A model generated the notes under the pieces. It did not search any database and had not been told where the DNA came from. It was given only the letters and a program-made list of their open reading frames with translations. From NCBI GenBank assembly GCA_018873225.1, contig JAEILZ010000007.1, positions 2,852,001 to 2,916,000 of the forward strand: DNA of 64,000 nucleotides. The letters are read 5' to 3'. Positions 33,388 through 43,757 of the stretch are shown in pieces; positions within the stretch are counted from its first letter, which is position 1; every line of letters starts with the position of its first letter. Source of the stretch: [Phialemoniopsis] sp. UDSM-2020. Lineage: Eukaryota; Ascomycota; Sordariomycetes; Thyridiales; Thyridiaceae. Both the position numbers and the translations under genes were made by a program.

Positions 33388-35361
33388 ATGTCGCGGTACT
33401 CTTTGAGACAGACTCCCAGGTACGGGCCCGCTCAGGACAGATCTGCCTCCTTTACGCGCATCTCGGGTAGCATGGTACACCAAATGCCATGCATGAGGTC
33501 GCTGGATCGTGCTACATGCCTCAAGCATGATCTGCCCGTCCATTGTATCATCAACACTAACTCTCTGGTAGAAAGTCGGAGCTCTTTGACGGCATGGTCG
33601 AAACCCCTGGCCGCCGCTCGACGCGCCGCAAGTCGCAATTCCCCTTCGACGGCTCCGACGCGGACGGCGACTCGAGCTCTGCAGCCGAGACTGTAGCCAA
33701 GCCGGCCCGGTCTGTCAGGAAACGCGTGCCGAAATTCGTCGAACACATCGACGATACCTCGGAGGCCGACACGCCCAACGAAGAGGCTTCGGCGACTCTC
33801 GCAAAGCGCAAGCCAGCCGCGAATGGAAACCACGTCGAGCCCAAAGCCAATGGAACCTCCAATGGCACCGCTAATGGTGCGGCCAATGGCCACGCCAACG
33901 GCCACACCAACGGCACCGCCAATGGCAAGAAAGCCCTCGTCGTCGATGGTTGGGAGCCAGGAATGGACCCCAAGGTTGACTACTCGGGCAAGTTTGAGTT
34001 TGGCGGTTCGCTTGGAGTGTCGGCGCTCATGATCGGCTTCCCCTTGCTCATGTGGTATATGTGGATAGGAGCCACCTACTACGATGGCAAACCACCCATG
34101 CCCGTGGTCGGCGAGAGCTGGTCAGACTTTGGCAAGCATCTCGTTAATATTGTCTACACCGGCGCGTACCCGTCTCTCAAGGCTTGGGCCATGTACTGGG
34201 TGTTCTTTGTCTTCGAGGGCGCTCTCTACTGTCTTCTGCCTGGTATCTGGGCCTACGGCAAGCCGCTCCCCCACGAGGGCGGTAAGCAGCTCAAGTACTA
34301 CTGCTCTGCTGTTCCTGCCTTCTACACCACGATCGCCGTCGCCGCCGTCCTGCACTTCACTGGTGTGATGCCCCTGTACACCATCATCGACGAGTTCGGC
34401 CCCCTGCTGTCCGTCGCCATTCTCTCCGGCTACCTGGTCGCCATCATCGCGTACTTCTCGGCCTTTGCCCGCGGCACCACCCACCGCATGACCGGCTACC
34501 CGCTGTACGACTTCTTCATGGGCGCCGAGCTGAACCCGCGCCTCTTCGGCATCCTCGACTTCAAGATGTTCTTCGAGGTCCGCCTACCCTGGTACATTCT
34601 CTTCCTACTGACCTCCGGCACCGCGGCCCGCCAGTACGAGCAGTACGGCTACGTGTCCGGCGAGGTCTGCTTCCTGCTCATGGCCCACTGGCTCTACGCC
34701 AACGCCTGCTCCAAGGGCGAGGAGCTCATCGTCACGACCTGGGACATGTACTACGAGAAGTGGGGCTTCATGCTCATCTTCTGGAACATGGCCGGCGTGC
34801 CCCTGAGCTACTGCCACTGCACCATCTTCCTCGCCAACCACGACCCGGCCGAGTACCGCATGTACCGTCCCGCCCTCGCGCTTCTATTCGTCGCCTACCT
34901 CTTCGTCTACTGGGTCTGGGACTCGGCCAACAGCCAAAAGAACCGCTTCCGCGCCGCCGAGCGCGGCACCATGGTCATGCGCAACTCGTTCCCGCAGGTG
35001 CCTTGGCAGACGCTCAAGAACCCCAAGACGATCAAGACGTCGACGGGCGACGACATCCTGGCCGACGGCTGGTACGGGCTCGCGCGCAAGACGCATTATA
35101 CTTGCGACGCCTTCTTCGCCATCTCGTGGGGCCTCATCTGCGGCTTCAAGAGCCCCTTCCCCTGGTTCTACCCCGTCTTCTTCTGCAGCATGATCGCCCA
35201 CCGCGCCCTGCGCGACATCGAGCGCTGCCGCAACAAGTACGGCGAGGCGTGGACGCAGTACGAGAAGCAGGTCCCGTACCTGTTCATTCCGGTAAGCCCA
35301 TGTCTTGCCCTTTTTAATTTCGATCAATACTAACAGTCGACTCCTTCAGTATGTCATCTAA
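33388..35361 (+). CDS. ERG4: Delta(24(24(1)))-sterol reductase (ERG4)
   Basis: Exons are 33388-33419, 33572-35291 and 35350-35361, giving 587 aa. The first exon is 32 nt ([10 protein letters not shown]) and joins in frame to [13 protein letters not shown]. The last exon adds only YVI and the stop after YLFIP. An Asn/Gly/His/Thr-rich linker lies at about 95-125. The membrane domain has eight or nine hydrophobic segments. Family landmarks are [49 protein letters not shown] and [10 protein letters not shown]. The enzyme reduces the C-24(28) double bond with NADPH in the last step of ergosterol synthesis in the ER. Two introns with strong signals fix both ends. The identification is close to certain from the C-terminal third. 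Confidence 0.95.
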
Positions 35362-36049
35362 GCAGTCGTTTGTTCGATTGCCTGCTGTTCTTTTGTACAA
35401 TTTGGGTGTACATATAGACTTTTAATACCTCTTCTTAGAGAGAAAACGATAGAGATGTGCTAGAAGCACAGCTCTGGGTGCAGAGGCTGTGAAACGATAC
35501 CAAGGCGCACTTGCTCCATTGAGGGCGCGAAATCCGACAAAGGCTAATGAGACTCCAGAATGAGGAGCAAGACAAAAAGTCGTAATACTACTTTAATCCA
35601 TCTTTTCATTGTACATATACTAGACATCAGCTTCTTCAATCAAAAAGTTACAAGTTCAAACTGCCTGCTGGCCACATAGTCAAGGATCTGGATCAAGAAT
35701 GTTGATTGCTAGCCTACCCAGACCACAACCTCACGCCCCATCACCAGTCTATAGATGACAAACCGAAATGCTCCGATGAAATGATAAGCGCGTAATGTGA
35801 CAATAGTACATATATGTCCCCCGTCCATACCCATTACCCTCTCTTCGACTACGAGCCCTCATGGGGCCTGCTTCCCCTCTATCAACTCTCGCCGTTTTGT
35901 TCGTGCCCTCTCGTGTCCGGTAAACCGGACGAGTTGGTTAAATATCTTGAAACTGGCTCCAGAAATGGGAATCTTTGCGTATCCTTGCAAATTGTCGATC
36001 CCAAGTCCTGGCCAAGGTCGGCCGATGGCCGCACACGCGTCTCGTGCAC
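35362..36049. other. Intergenic between convergent ERG4 and V-ATPase c genes
   Basis: About 690 bp of 3' flanking sequence for two convergent genes. A/T-rich stretches with possible polyadenylation sites lie at about 35390-35430 and 35585-35650. No gene was seen. Confidence 0.5.
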
Positions 36050-36926
36050 TTAGCAGACGGTGTTTAGCGTGGCCTTTGAGTTCATCAGCAGCGCAACGAT
36101 CAAGCCGTAGAGACCTAGACGACAGGTTAGCTCATGGACCGATGAGGAAACATTAGGGTGGCGTTGCATACCCAAGACTTCAGCGAAAATGAGAATCAGA
36201 ATCATGCCGACAAAGAGTCTGGGTTGTTGAGCAGTTCCTCGTACACCAGCGTCACCGACGATACCAATGGCGAAACCGGCAGCCAGACCGGCGAGACCGA
36301 CAGCGAGACCGGCACCGAGCTGGATGAAGCCAGTGAAAAGCGCGTAGTCGGACTGAGTGAGGTTGTCGGAAATCAGGACGGAGACGACGAGACCGTAGAT
36401 ACCAATGATACCAGCCATAATGACGGGGACAATGTCTGTAGATTACGCGCGTTAGAAAAAGGATTCCCTTTGCCGGATGATAGGAGGGACGCACTCTTGA
36501 CGATGAGATCAGGACGGAGGACACCCATGGCGGCGATACCGACACCAGACTTGGCAGTGCCGTACGCCGCACCGAAGCAGGTGAAGACGATAGCTGCAGT
36601 GCAGCCCATGGCGCCGAAGAAGGGCTATTATTGTTAGCTTTGACTCGAAATGGTGGTGAGATGACGGCATAGCTACTCGACGGTTGGTCGGATAGCAGCG
36701 TAATCGGTCGCAGGGGGTTCATGATGGTGAGGTACTAACCGCGTAGACAGGGCTAGAACACAATCATGTTAGCTGAGAGTTCATGCGGGAGCGAGCAAAG
36801 GATTATTGATATGGAAGAGGAGAGGTCAGGGTGATGATGGATCGAGGTGACGGCAGGGGCTAGCTCGGCAAGGTTGGAAAGCTGAGCTGAGGGAGGGAGC
36901 GGTTCAACGTACCAGGCGTCAGACAT
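36050..36926 (-). CDS. VMA3: V-type ATPase proteolipid subunit c
   Basis: Five exons: 36926-36913, 36752-36740, 36624-36495, 36435-36172 and 36114-36050 (161 aa). The second exon is only 13 nt and supplies CPVYA together with the flanking codons. The protein starts [17 protein letters not shown] and has four membrane helices in two duplicated hairpins. The last helix carries the proton-binding Glu in [19 protein letters not shown]. It forms the c-ring of the V0 sector in vacuolar and other endomembranes, coupling ATP hydrolysis to proton transport. Length and sequence match fungal c subunits closely. Subunit c rather than c' is favoured by the close match over the whole length, but the paralogue choice is less certain than the family. 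Confidence 0.93.
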
Positions 36927-38011
36927 GGTGGCGGTTTGAAAAGGCGACGAAGCTGAAGATGATAGGTAATAAGAAGCGTCGAGCTGGAGGAAGCGGTTCG
37001 ACGGGTTTTGGCGATGGAGCGGTCGAAAAGAGAGCGTTGCAGCGATGGGGGTGAGCTGGTGACGACTGGAGGTTGCGGCTTGGTTATTGACGAGGTGTTT
37101 CCAGGTTGGCCTTTGATTGGGGCGAGGTTTTGCTGGTCAACTGGTGGTGCTTTGGGAGACCCGAGCTTGGCGCCAGCTGGCCCACACATTAGCTAAGCCG
37201 GAATTTCGGCGCAACTTTGCTTCCAGTTTTGGTGGTGTCGATCACTGAACACGCACATCCCTGGCTTTGGTGACACCATGTGAACAATTAGATCAATTGA
37301 GGTCGGCATTGCCCTGATCTTGGGGAATTACTACATTGTCTTTCATTGCTTTTACTATACTCGAGCGAGTCTGGGTAGTCTTAGCTTTAAAGTCGCTATA
37401 CAGCCCAGGGCACAATGACTGTTCACCAGGCGTGTCACAAGCTTGAGGTCTCATCCCGGGAACTGGCCTGGTGACACTCATCCGCACGCGTGAGATGCGA
37501 ACGAAGCTCATAATAGCTATTTTAGCATCAATACTTGCCACCATTATTCTGAGAAGGTTGGTTGACAGCTTGTTCCTGCTTATGGCCCCCAAAGTACCAG
37601 GCCGATGTCGCTAGTCCTTACCTGGACCTTACGGCTGTGGACACTGGTCGTTTCATCTCCACGGCTGCTGAAAGCGCGTTGCTGCAGCTAATCGTGGTCC
37701 TCGACTGCTGGGCGTGCGACCTGCGTCGCTCAATCGGCGCGCCAACACGTCATTACAGGACACCATCTTAGGGGCGGTGGGGTTCCCGCACAGCAGCTCT
37801 GACGCTGCCGAATGCCCCTCGGTCTAAGACATCTGCCCATCATTACAGGGTAGGAGCTGCAACTTTTATACACAGGAAATCTTGATACAATCCTCCGACT
37901 CTTCAACAGAGCGCGTGCATTGTTGAATTCTTGCCCTTTCCCGCAGTTTCTCTGCTTGCGTCGTGCAATCGTCTGCCCAAACCGCTTCTCTCTCAAGTAT
38001 GTGACATCAAC
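36927..38011. promoter_or_regulatory. Divergent intergenic region (V-ATPase c and Sac phosphatase)
   Basis: About 1.1 kb between divergent starts. It must hold both promoters and leaders. The short frames seen have no features of real proteins. Confidence 0.5.
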
Positions 38012-40987
38012 ATGCCGAGTCTTGCCCGCAAAGTCATCATCTGCGCTGCCGTAGATGGCCTCATCCTGCAGCCATTGTCTTCCAAGAAGGAGCAACGGCC
38101 GCTGGCACCAGTAAAGCTGCGATATGGAGATGCCGGTATATCGAGCGTCTCTCGCGAAGCTATACCCGACTTAACCAAATCTGATTCGTCATTCGAAGCC
38201 TTTGGGATTGTTGGTAAGTACAGGTCCGGCGCACACCGTTGACCGCGGCGCAATAATGCTGATGCTCTTATCGCAGGACTGATTAATGTTTCCAAGTTCA
38301 ACTACCTAATCTCGATTACGAGGAGGCAACAGGTCGCGACAATTCGAGGTTCTCCCATCTACGTTGTCACCGAGGTAGCTCTGACGCCGTGCACCAACTA
38401 CAAAGACGCAAGCGAATCGATCGCGAATACCGTGCTGCACACACAGCGCCACCCAATCGACAAGTCTGTCGATAACAGCGACAGCGAGGATGAAGAGGTC
38501 GAGCTGCCACTTGCAGTAAGCGACGACGTCGGCGACGATGCCTCCTCGATCGAGGAAGCCAAGCCACCGGCCGGCGCGACTGCTCGAAAGAGCAGCGTCG
38601 CGCAAGATGTCATATCCAAAAAGGGCAGCTACGGCAGGTTTGCCCAGCGCTGGTTCAGCAAGAGCGGTTGGATGCAGGATCAGAAACGCTCAATGGGCTT
38701 GACTGACCGCTCCGAGGCAGAAGCTGCTGCCAAAGCCGCAGCCGAGAGCGGCACCAAGGAGGCCATGGTCGAGGAGACGGAGCGCGCTCAGGCCCTGGCC
38801 GAAAACACCGAGAGGGCTCGCGCAGCCGGTGGCCTGCTCCCGAAACTACTTCGTACGACGCAGATATTGTTTGGGTCGTCCAAGAGCTTCTACTTTGCCT
38901 ACGACTACGACCTCACGAGAAGCCTGGCCAAGCAGCAGAAGGCAGATGCACCAGATACGTCCCTTCATGAAGTGGTAGACCCCATGTATTTCTGGAATCG
39001 CAATACTATCCAGCCGTTCGTCGACGCAGGCGCTGGCCAGTTTGCACTACCCATGATGCAGGGTTTCGTCGGCCAGCGATCCTTCATTGTCGACAGCCAA
39101 CCTCCACAAGTCGAAGATGGCGGGAAGGAGTCCATGGAAATGAAGGACATGCGCTCCGACTCTGCTCCAGCGTCACCGCCGACAGAGCGCACGTCTGTAG
39201 ACCTCCGGCCTAGCGAGAAACGATTCGACATCACCGTCATCTCGAGACGATCGATCAAACGTGCTGGTCTACGTTACCATAGGCGCGGTATCGACGACGA
39301 GGGCTTTGTAGCCAATTCTGTCGAGACAGAGCAGATTTTATCGCCCTCCAAGTCGGATGGCCCATCAAAGATCTACTCTTTCCTCCAGATCAGAGGCAGC
39401 ATCCCCGTCTTCTTCAAGCAATCGCCTTATTCCTTGAAACCTGTCCCGATTCTACAGCATTCCGAAGAAGCGAATTATTCCGCACTCAAAAAGCATTTTG
39501 ATAGAGCACGGGAAAAGTACGGCTCTTTGCAAATAGTAAACTTAGTGGAGAAGCATGGCACTGAGGCCAAAGTCGGTGACGAGTTCGAGCGGCTGGTACA
39601 GCGTCTCAACGACGAGAGCGCCGAGGACGGCAAGGTTCCTTTTGAGTGGTTTGACTTTCACAATGCTTGCCGAGGCATGAAGTTTGAAAATGTGTCACTG
39701 CTACTTGGCATATTAGGTGAGAAGGTGATTGGCTTAGGCAGCACCATCGAGGAGGGCGATCAGATTACAGCACGGCAGACTGGCGTGCTTCGGACAAACT
39801 GCATGGACTGCCTTGATCGGACCAATGTTAGCCAGAGCTCGTTTGCCAAGTTCATGCTTGACTTGCAGCTTAAGGCAGAAGGGTTCGATATGGCGGCGCA
39901 GCGTGATCAGGAGAACTCTTGGTTTAACAATCTCTGGGCAGACAATGGAGATGCCATCTCAAAGCAATACGCATCAACGGGCGCGATGAAAGGCGACTAC
40001 ACACGCACGCGGAAGAGAGATTATCGTGGCGCCTTGACTGATGTCGGACTGTCCCTAACGAGGTTCTATAATGGGTATGTGCCGATTGTTTGGATTGAAG
40101 ATTTCCACGTATAGCTGACTTTCTCTTCTAGCATGGTCAACGACTTCTTCCTCCAGGCTACGATAGATTTCCTGCTGGGCAACGTCACATCGCTCGTCTT
40201 TGAGGAGTTCGAGTCCAACATGATGACCAAAGACCCAGCCGTGTCCATGCTCAGGATGAGAGACCAAGCCATTGAGCTCTGCCAGAAGCGTGTCGTCGCT
40301 GACGAGGCCGAGGAATTCATTGGAGGCTGGACTCTGCTCAGCCCGCATGTCCCAGACAGTATCACGAGCCAGTCGTCCGAGGAAGTCGTGCTGCTTCTCA
40401 CAGACGCGGCGCTCTATCTGTGTAGGTTCGACTGGAACTCGGACAAGGTCTCGTCCTTTGAACGCGTTGAGCTCTGTCATGTGCAAAAGATCAAGATCGG
40501 CACATACATCACCTCCACTCTGTCGCGCGCGCAGATTGACGAGGAGCACAATGTGGGATTCGTGGTGACATACAGCCCTGGGTTTAGGGATATCACGCGC
40601 GTCAACACCAGGTCTCTCTCGAGCCTAACGTCCAAGTCCAAGAAAGATGAGGGTGGTGGCCCATTGACATTCAGCGGCATTCTAAGCCGTCGTCAACAAC
40701 CAGCTGCACCTCCACCAGACAAGAGGATGGCATTCAAAGCCCTGTATACGCAATCTTCGATAGCGGCGGTAGGCGATACAGGGCCGAAGTTGTCGGAAAA
40801 GCAACAGATTGCGGCAATCACATCCGAGATTGAGCGCCTGGTGCAGCTGAGCAAGCCGACCTTTGCGGGGACGGAGAGACCCGCTGTCATAGAGAAGGGT
40901 GAGATCGTGTCCTTGGCGGAGGCACGGAAGAGTACCGGGTATCTGGAGCAGCTAGGCCACTCGATCAAAAAGATGGTCTGGGCTTGA
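38012..40987 (+). CDS. Sac-domain phosphoinositide phosphatase with hSac2-like domain
   Basis: Exons are 38012-38213, 38277-40074 and 40132-40987, giving 951 aa; phases agree at both introns. The SacI domain includes SKFNYLISITRR, IPVFFKQSPYSLKP and the catalytic CX5R loop NCMDCLDRT (Cys about 576). A long charged insert (about 165-270) interrupts the early Sac domain. The last exon holds VNDFFLQATIDFLLG and then a C-terminal domain (LLLTDAALYLCRFDWNSDKV, FERVELCHVQKIKIG) that resembles the hSac2 domain of INPP5F-type enzymes. No C-terminal membrane pair is seen, unlike ER Sac1. It should dephosphorylate monophosphorylated phosphoinositides, probably on endosomal or Golgi membranes (inference from the INPP5F likeness). 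Confidence 0.88.
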
Positions 40988-41066
40988 ACATCTTAGCCTT
41001 GCTCAGCTAGCCACAACTCTTCAAGTAAATAGTATTCCAGTGATAAGCATTCTTTCAACTGCCACT

Positions 41067-42176
41067 TCAAGGATCGCTGGGCGCAGGCTTTACAGCCCGA
41101 TAGAGGTGCATCTGATAACGCATGTTCTCCAGTGAGATGGGATAGTCCACATTGTCGGGGAGCCTGAACCAGATGGACTCATGAGACTCGAGGCGTGTCC
41201 ACTCGCAGTCCTCGACGCCTGTGAGCACTTTGTCCAGCAGCCAGTGCATGGGGTACTTCCGCGACTGTTTCCCGACTACAGTCTCGGAGTAGCTGCCCGG
41301 GCTGTCCACCACGAGCAGCAGAGAGCCCGAGGGTGCAGCAGCGGTCAGATCCATCAGAAACTTGGTGGTCTTGCCGATGCCGCCGGCGGTGAAGAGCTCG
41401 TTGAGCGTGAAGAAAATGGTAATAAGCACTGGCATGTCTGTGGCACCATCATCACGAAGGAGTTGGGAGATGTAATCTTTGTCAAGATCTAGCACGTCCA
41501 CCTGTCGAAAGGTAGACGCTAGTCGAGCCGGAGGGATTATCGCTGACACAGCTGCCTTTGCTGCTTCGCTGGCGTACTTGGACACCGGCGGTGGAGTAGT
41601 GAGACCAGGGTACAGCTTCTGCACGACGGAATCCCACGGCCCAGAGTCTAGAAGGTAGATGTTACCAGCTGCATCCTCTAGCTGGGCGAGGAACGAGCCA
41701 AGGGCGATGAGCTCTGCTGCGGCACCACCGATCGAGAGCACTCGGAGTCGGGAAGGCGTAGGTTGCGCAGCAGCATCATCTCCGCGATTTTGTACGCTGT
41801 GCGTCTGCACAATCTCCCGTAGGTACGTCTGTATACCGCTCAGAACAGACGCATAGCACATGGCTCTCGGGAGGCTCCATCTCGCGGCGTAGACATCCAG
41901 ATACTTTTCGTTACCAAAAGCCTTTTCGAACTCGCGGTTGAACAGAGCTTGCTTCACCTCTTGGAGAGTGCTCGTGAAGTCATCTGCAGAAAGGACATCT
42001 CCAAAGACCCGCCTGAACACCTCGAGGATGGCAGCCTGTTGCCGTCGGGTAGCTGCATCCTGTGGGCTGACCTCTTCCTTGTGTCCTGCCGTCTGCGAGG
42101 CCTTGCCTGGTGCTGACTGTGTGACGGCTCCCTGCCGAGGAGGCTTTGACTTTGTACTCTGGGTCTTTTTGCCCAT
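41067..42176 (-). CDS. 25S rRNA (uridine-N3) methyltransferase, BMT6-like
   Basis: An intron-free frame of 369 aa starts MGKKTQSTKSKPPRQG, with a basic N-terminus suiting a nucleolar protein. The SAM-binding motif is RVLSIGGAAAELIALGSFL, followed by an acidic-strand equivalent (NIYLLDSGPWDSVV). Later motifs are FRQVDVLDLD, ITIFFTLNELFTAG and LLLVVDSPGSYSE, and the C-terminal ESIWFRLP and NMRYQMHLYRA. The overall order matches the fungal family containing yeast Bmt6, which methylates uridine in large-subunit rRNA. It lies tail-to-tail with the Sac gene (79 bp between stops). The family is fairly sure; the exact target base is taken from yeast. Confidence 0.8.
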   Translation of the reverse strand: MGKKTQSTKSKPPRQGAVTQSAPGKASQTAGHKEEVSPQDAATRRQQAAILEVFRRVFGDVLSADDFTSTLQEVKQALFNREFEKAFGNEKYLDVYAARWSLPRAMCYASVLSGIQTYLREIVQTHSVQNRGDDAAAQPTPSRLRVLSIGGAAAELIALGSFLAQLEDAAGNIYLLDSGPWDSVVQKLYPGLTTPPPVSKYASEAAKAAVSAIIPPARLASTFRQVDVLDLDKDYISQLLRDDGATDMPVLITIFFTLNELFTAGGIGKTTKFLMDLTAAAPSGSLLLVVDSPGSYSETVVGKQSRKYPMHWLLDKVLTGVEDCEWTRLESHESIWFRLPDNVDYPISLENMRYQMHLYRAVKPAPSDP

Positions 42177-43757
42177 GGCAATGACTGTCGATTATTACCA
42201 GTCCATGGATGTGAGGTTATCACAGAAACGATCCTTCATCTCGCTAATTGCATTGGCCAAGACACGCCCCGGTTGATGCATAACCGCCAACCGTAGGCAT
42301 GAAAATTGTGGATACTAGTACTTGACGGCAGTTTCTCTCTCAAGCTACGGGCAGGTAGGCTATCTGAATAACCGCATCGTCCAGTAGAAGGGTTTGATTT
42401 CAAGCTATTCAGAGTTCTAGACCACGTTCAAGCCTGTCTGCCGAGACCTTTCATGATGATCGAGTTGCCCTTATATACCGCATGGGTACTTCTGAGCTCG
42501 TTGGAAAACGCCGCAGAACACAATTTGAGGCGTTGTTCAATACGGACCATGCCCCGAGGCACCCCCAAGGGACTAACAGTAATTGCCGCACCAATGACGA
42601 CGTACGCCTCCGATAAGACTTCGGAGGAGCTCCTCAATTTTCCCTCTGTGTCAGCCCTGGGGACATGACCAAGTCCCGAAACACGGCCTAGACGCAGCAG
42701 AAACGAGCGTGGTCCTCACCAAACCTCTGATTGCTGGATACTCACTCACGAAGCAGTGAGGTTTCACCACTGACAAGGTCCCCAGGAGCAGGCGGATAAA
42801 TGCACACTTATCCGGCCAGGAGGCTTAGCCTGGAAAAAAGGCGAGTGGGCAATCCCAAAGCTCTGTATCGCTGGTGGCAACGCCATGAAAAAAGGTAAGG
42901 GTGCCCCGCCCCGGGGCCGGAGACCGGAGACCAGCCGCGATACCAGGTGGGAGCTAGAGCAGCCTTAGAGCACAGCAAAGCAGCGCAGTGAACCCACTCA
43001 CGATGGGGATGGGCGGCAACCGCTGGCTGGAATTAGATGGGATTCCCACATCAGCTCTCTGGTTGAAAAAGCCTGGCTTTGAAATCTCAGTGCCAACATA
43101 GCGGATGCACGCCTGGATGCTGCAAGCCAAGGTAGATCAATAGCACGAGCTCCGGAACATTTGAGGTTTACAAGCGATCATAGCACCAAACTCAAACCTT
43201 GGGGGGACTGCTATCGTAAGGCCGTAGTCATGATTACCCAGCGCTCGCAAGTATCTTGAATGTTCCTGACCTCATCAAGCCACCGTGATTGTTGATGTCA
43301 CAGTTGGAGGTGGACATGCAGGAGCCAGTCAGCGACAGGCAGGAGGACCTGATTGGGATGGATCATGGAGGTGGAGGGGGGCAAAAAAAAAAAAAGATCA
43401 TGAAAAAAGGGTCCCCTAAGAAATGCAGGCAAAAAAGCACCCCACCTTGGCGATCCAGCAAAGTGTCAGAATTCGACGACGTCTCAACCTGCCGCCGGCC
43501 GGTGTGGTGTCCGTCCAGTCCACTCCAAAAGTCTGCTTTGCGTTGCTGCTCCGTTGTTGAGTGCGGGTTACCTGTCCTGGCCTGGTCTTCTTCTCACCTC
43601 ACCTCACTAAAAAAGGTGGGCTAAAATAAAACACATCCCACCCGATCAACCCGCGACACTTTTTCTCTCATACCATTCCTCTCTTCCTCTCCCAAACCTC
43701 TCCATCCATTCTCCAGATACCCATTTGTTTGTCAGATTCCTCAGAACAGTTGCAATC
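42177..43757. promoter_or_regulatory. Divergent intergenic region upstream of transketolase
   Basis: About 1.6 kb without a gene. It includes a doubled CGGAGACCGGAGACC near 42920, an A13 run at 43384 and C/T-rich leader sequence (CTCTTCCTCTCCCAAACC) just before the transketolase ATG, typical of highly expressed fungal genes. Confidence 0.5.

Noticed and set aside
34760..35317. 185-codon plus-strand frame rich in His/Arg/Pro
   Set aside because: Out-of-frame shadow of ERG4 caused by GC-rich third positions.
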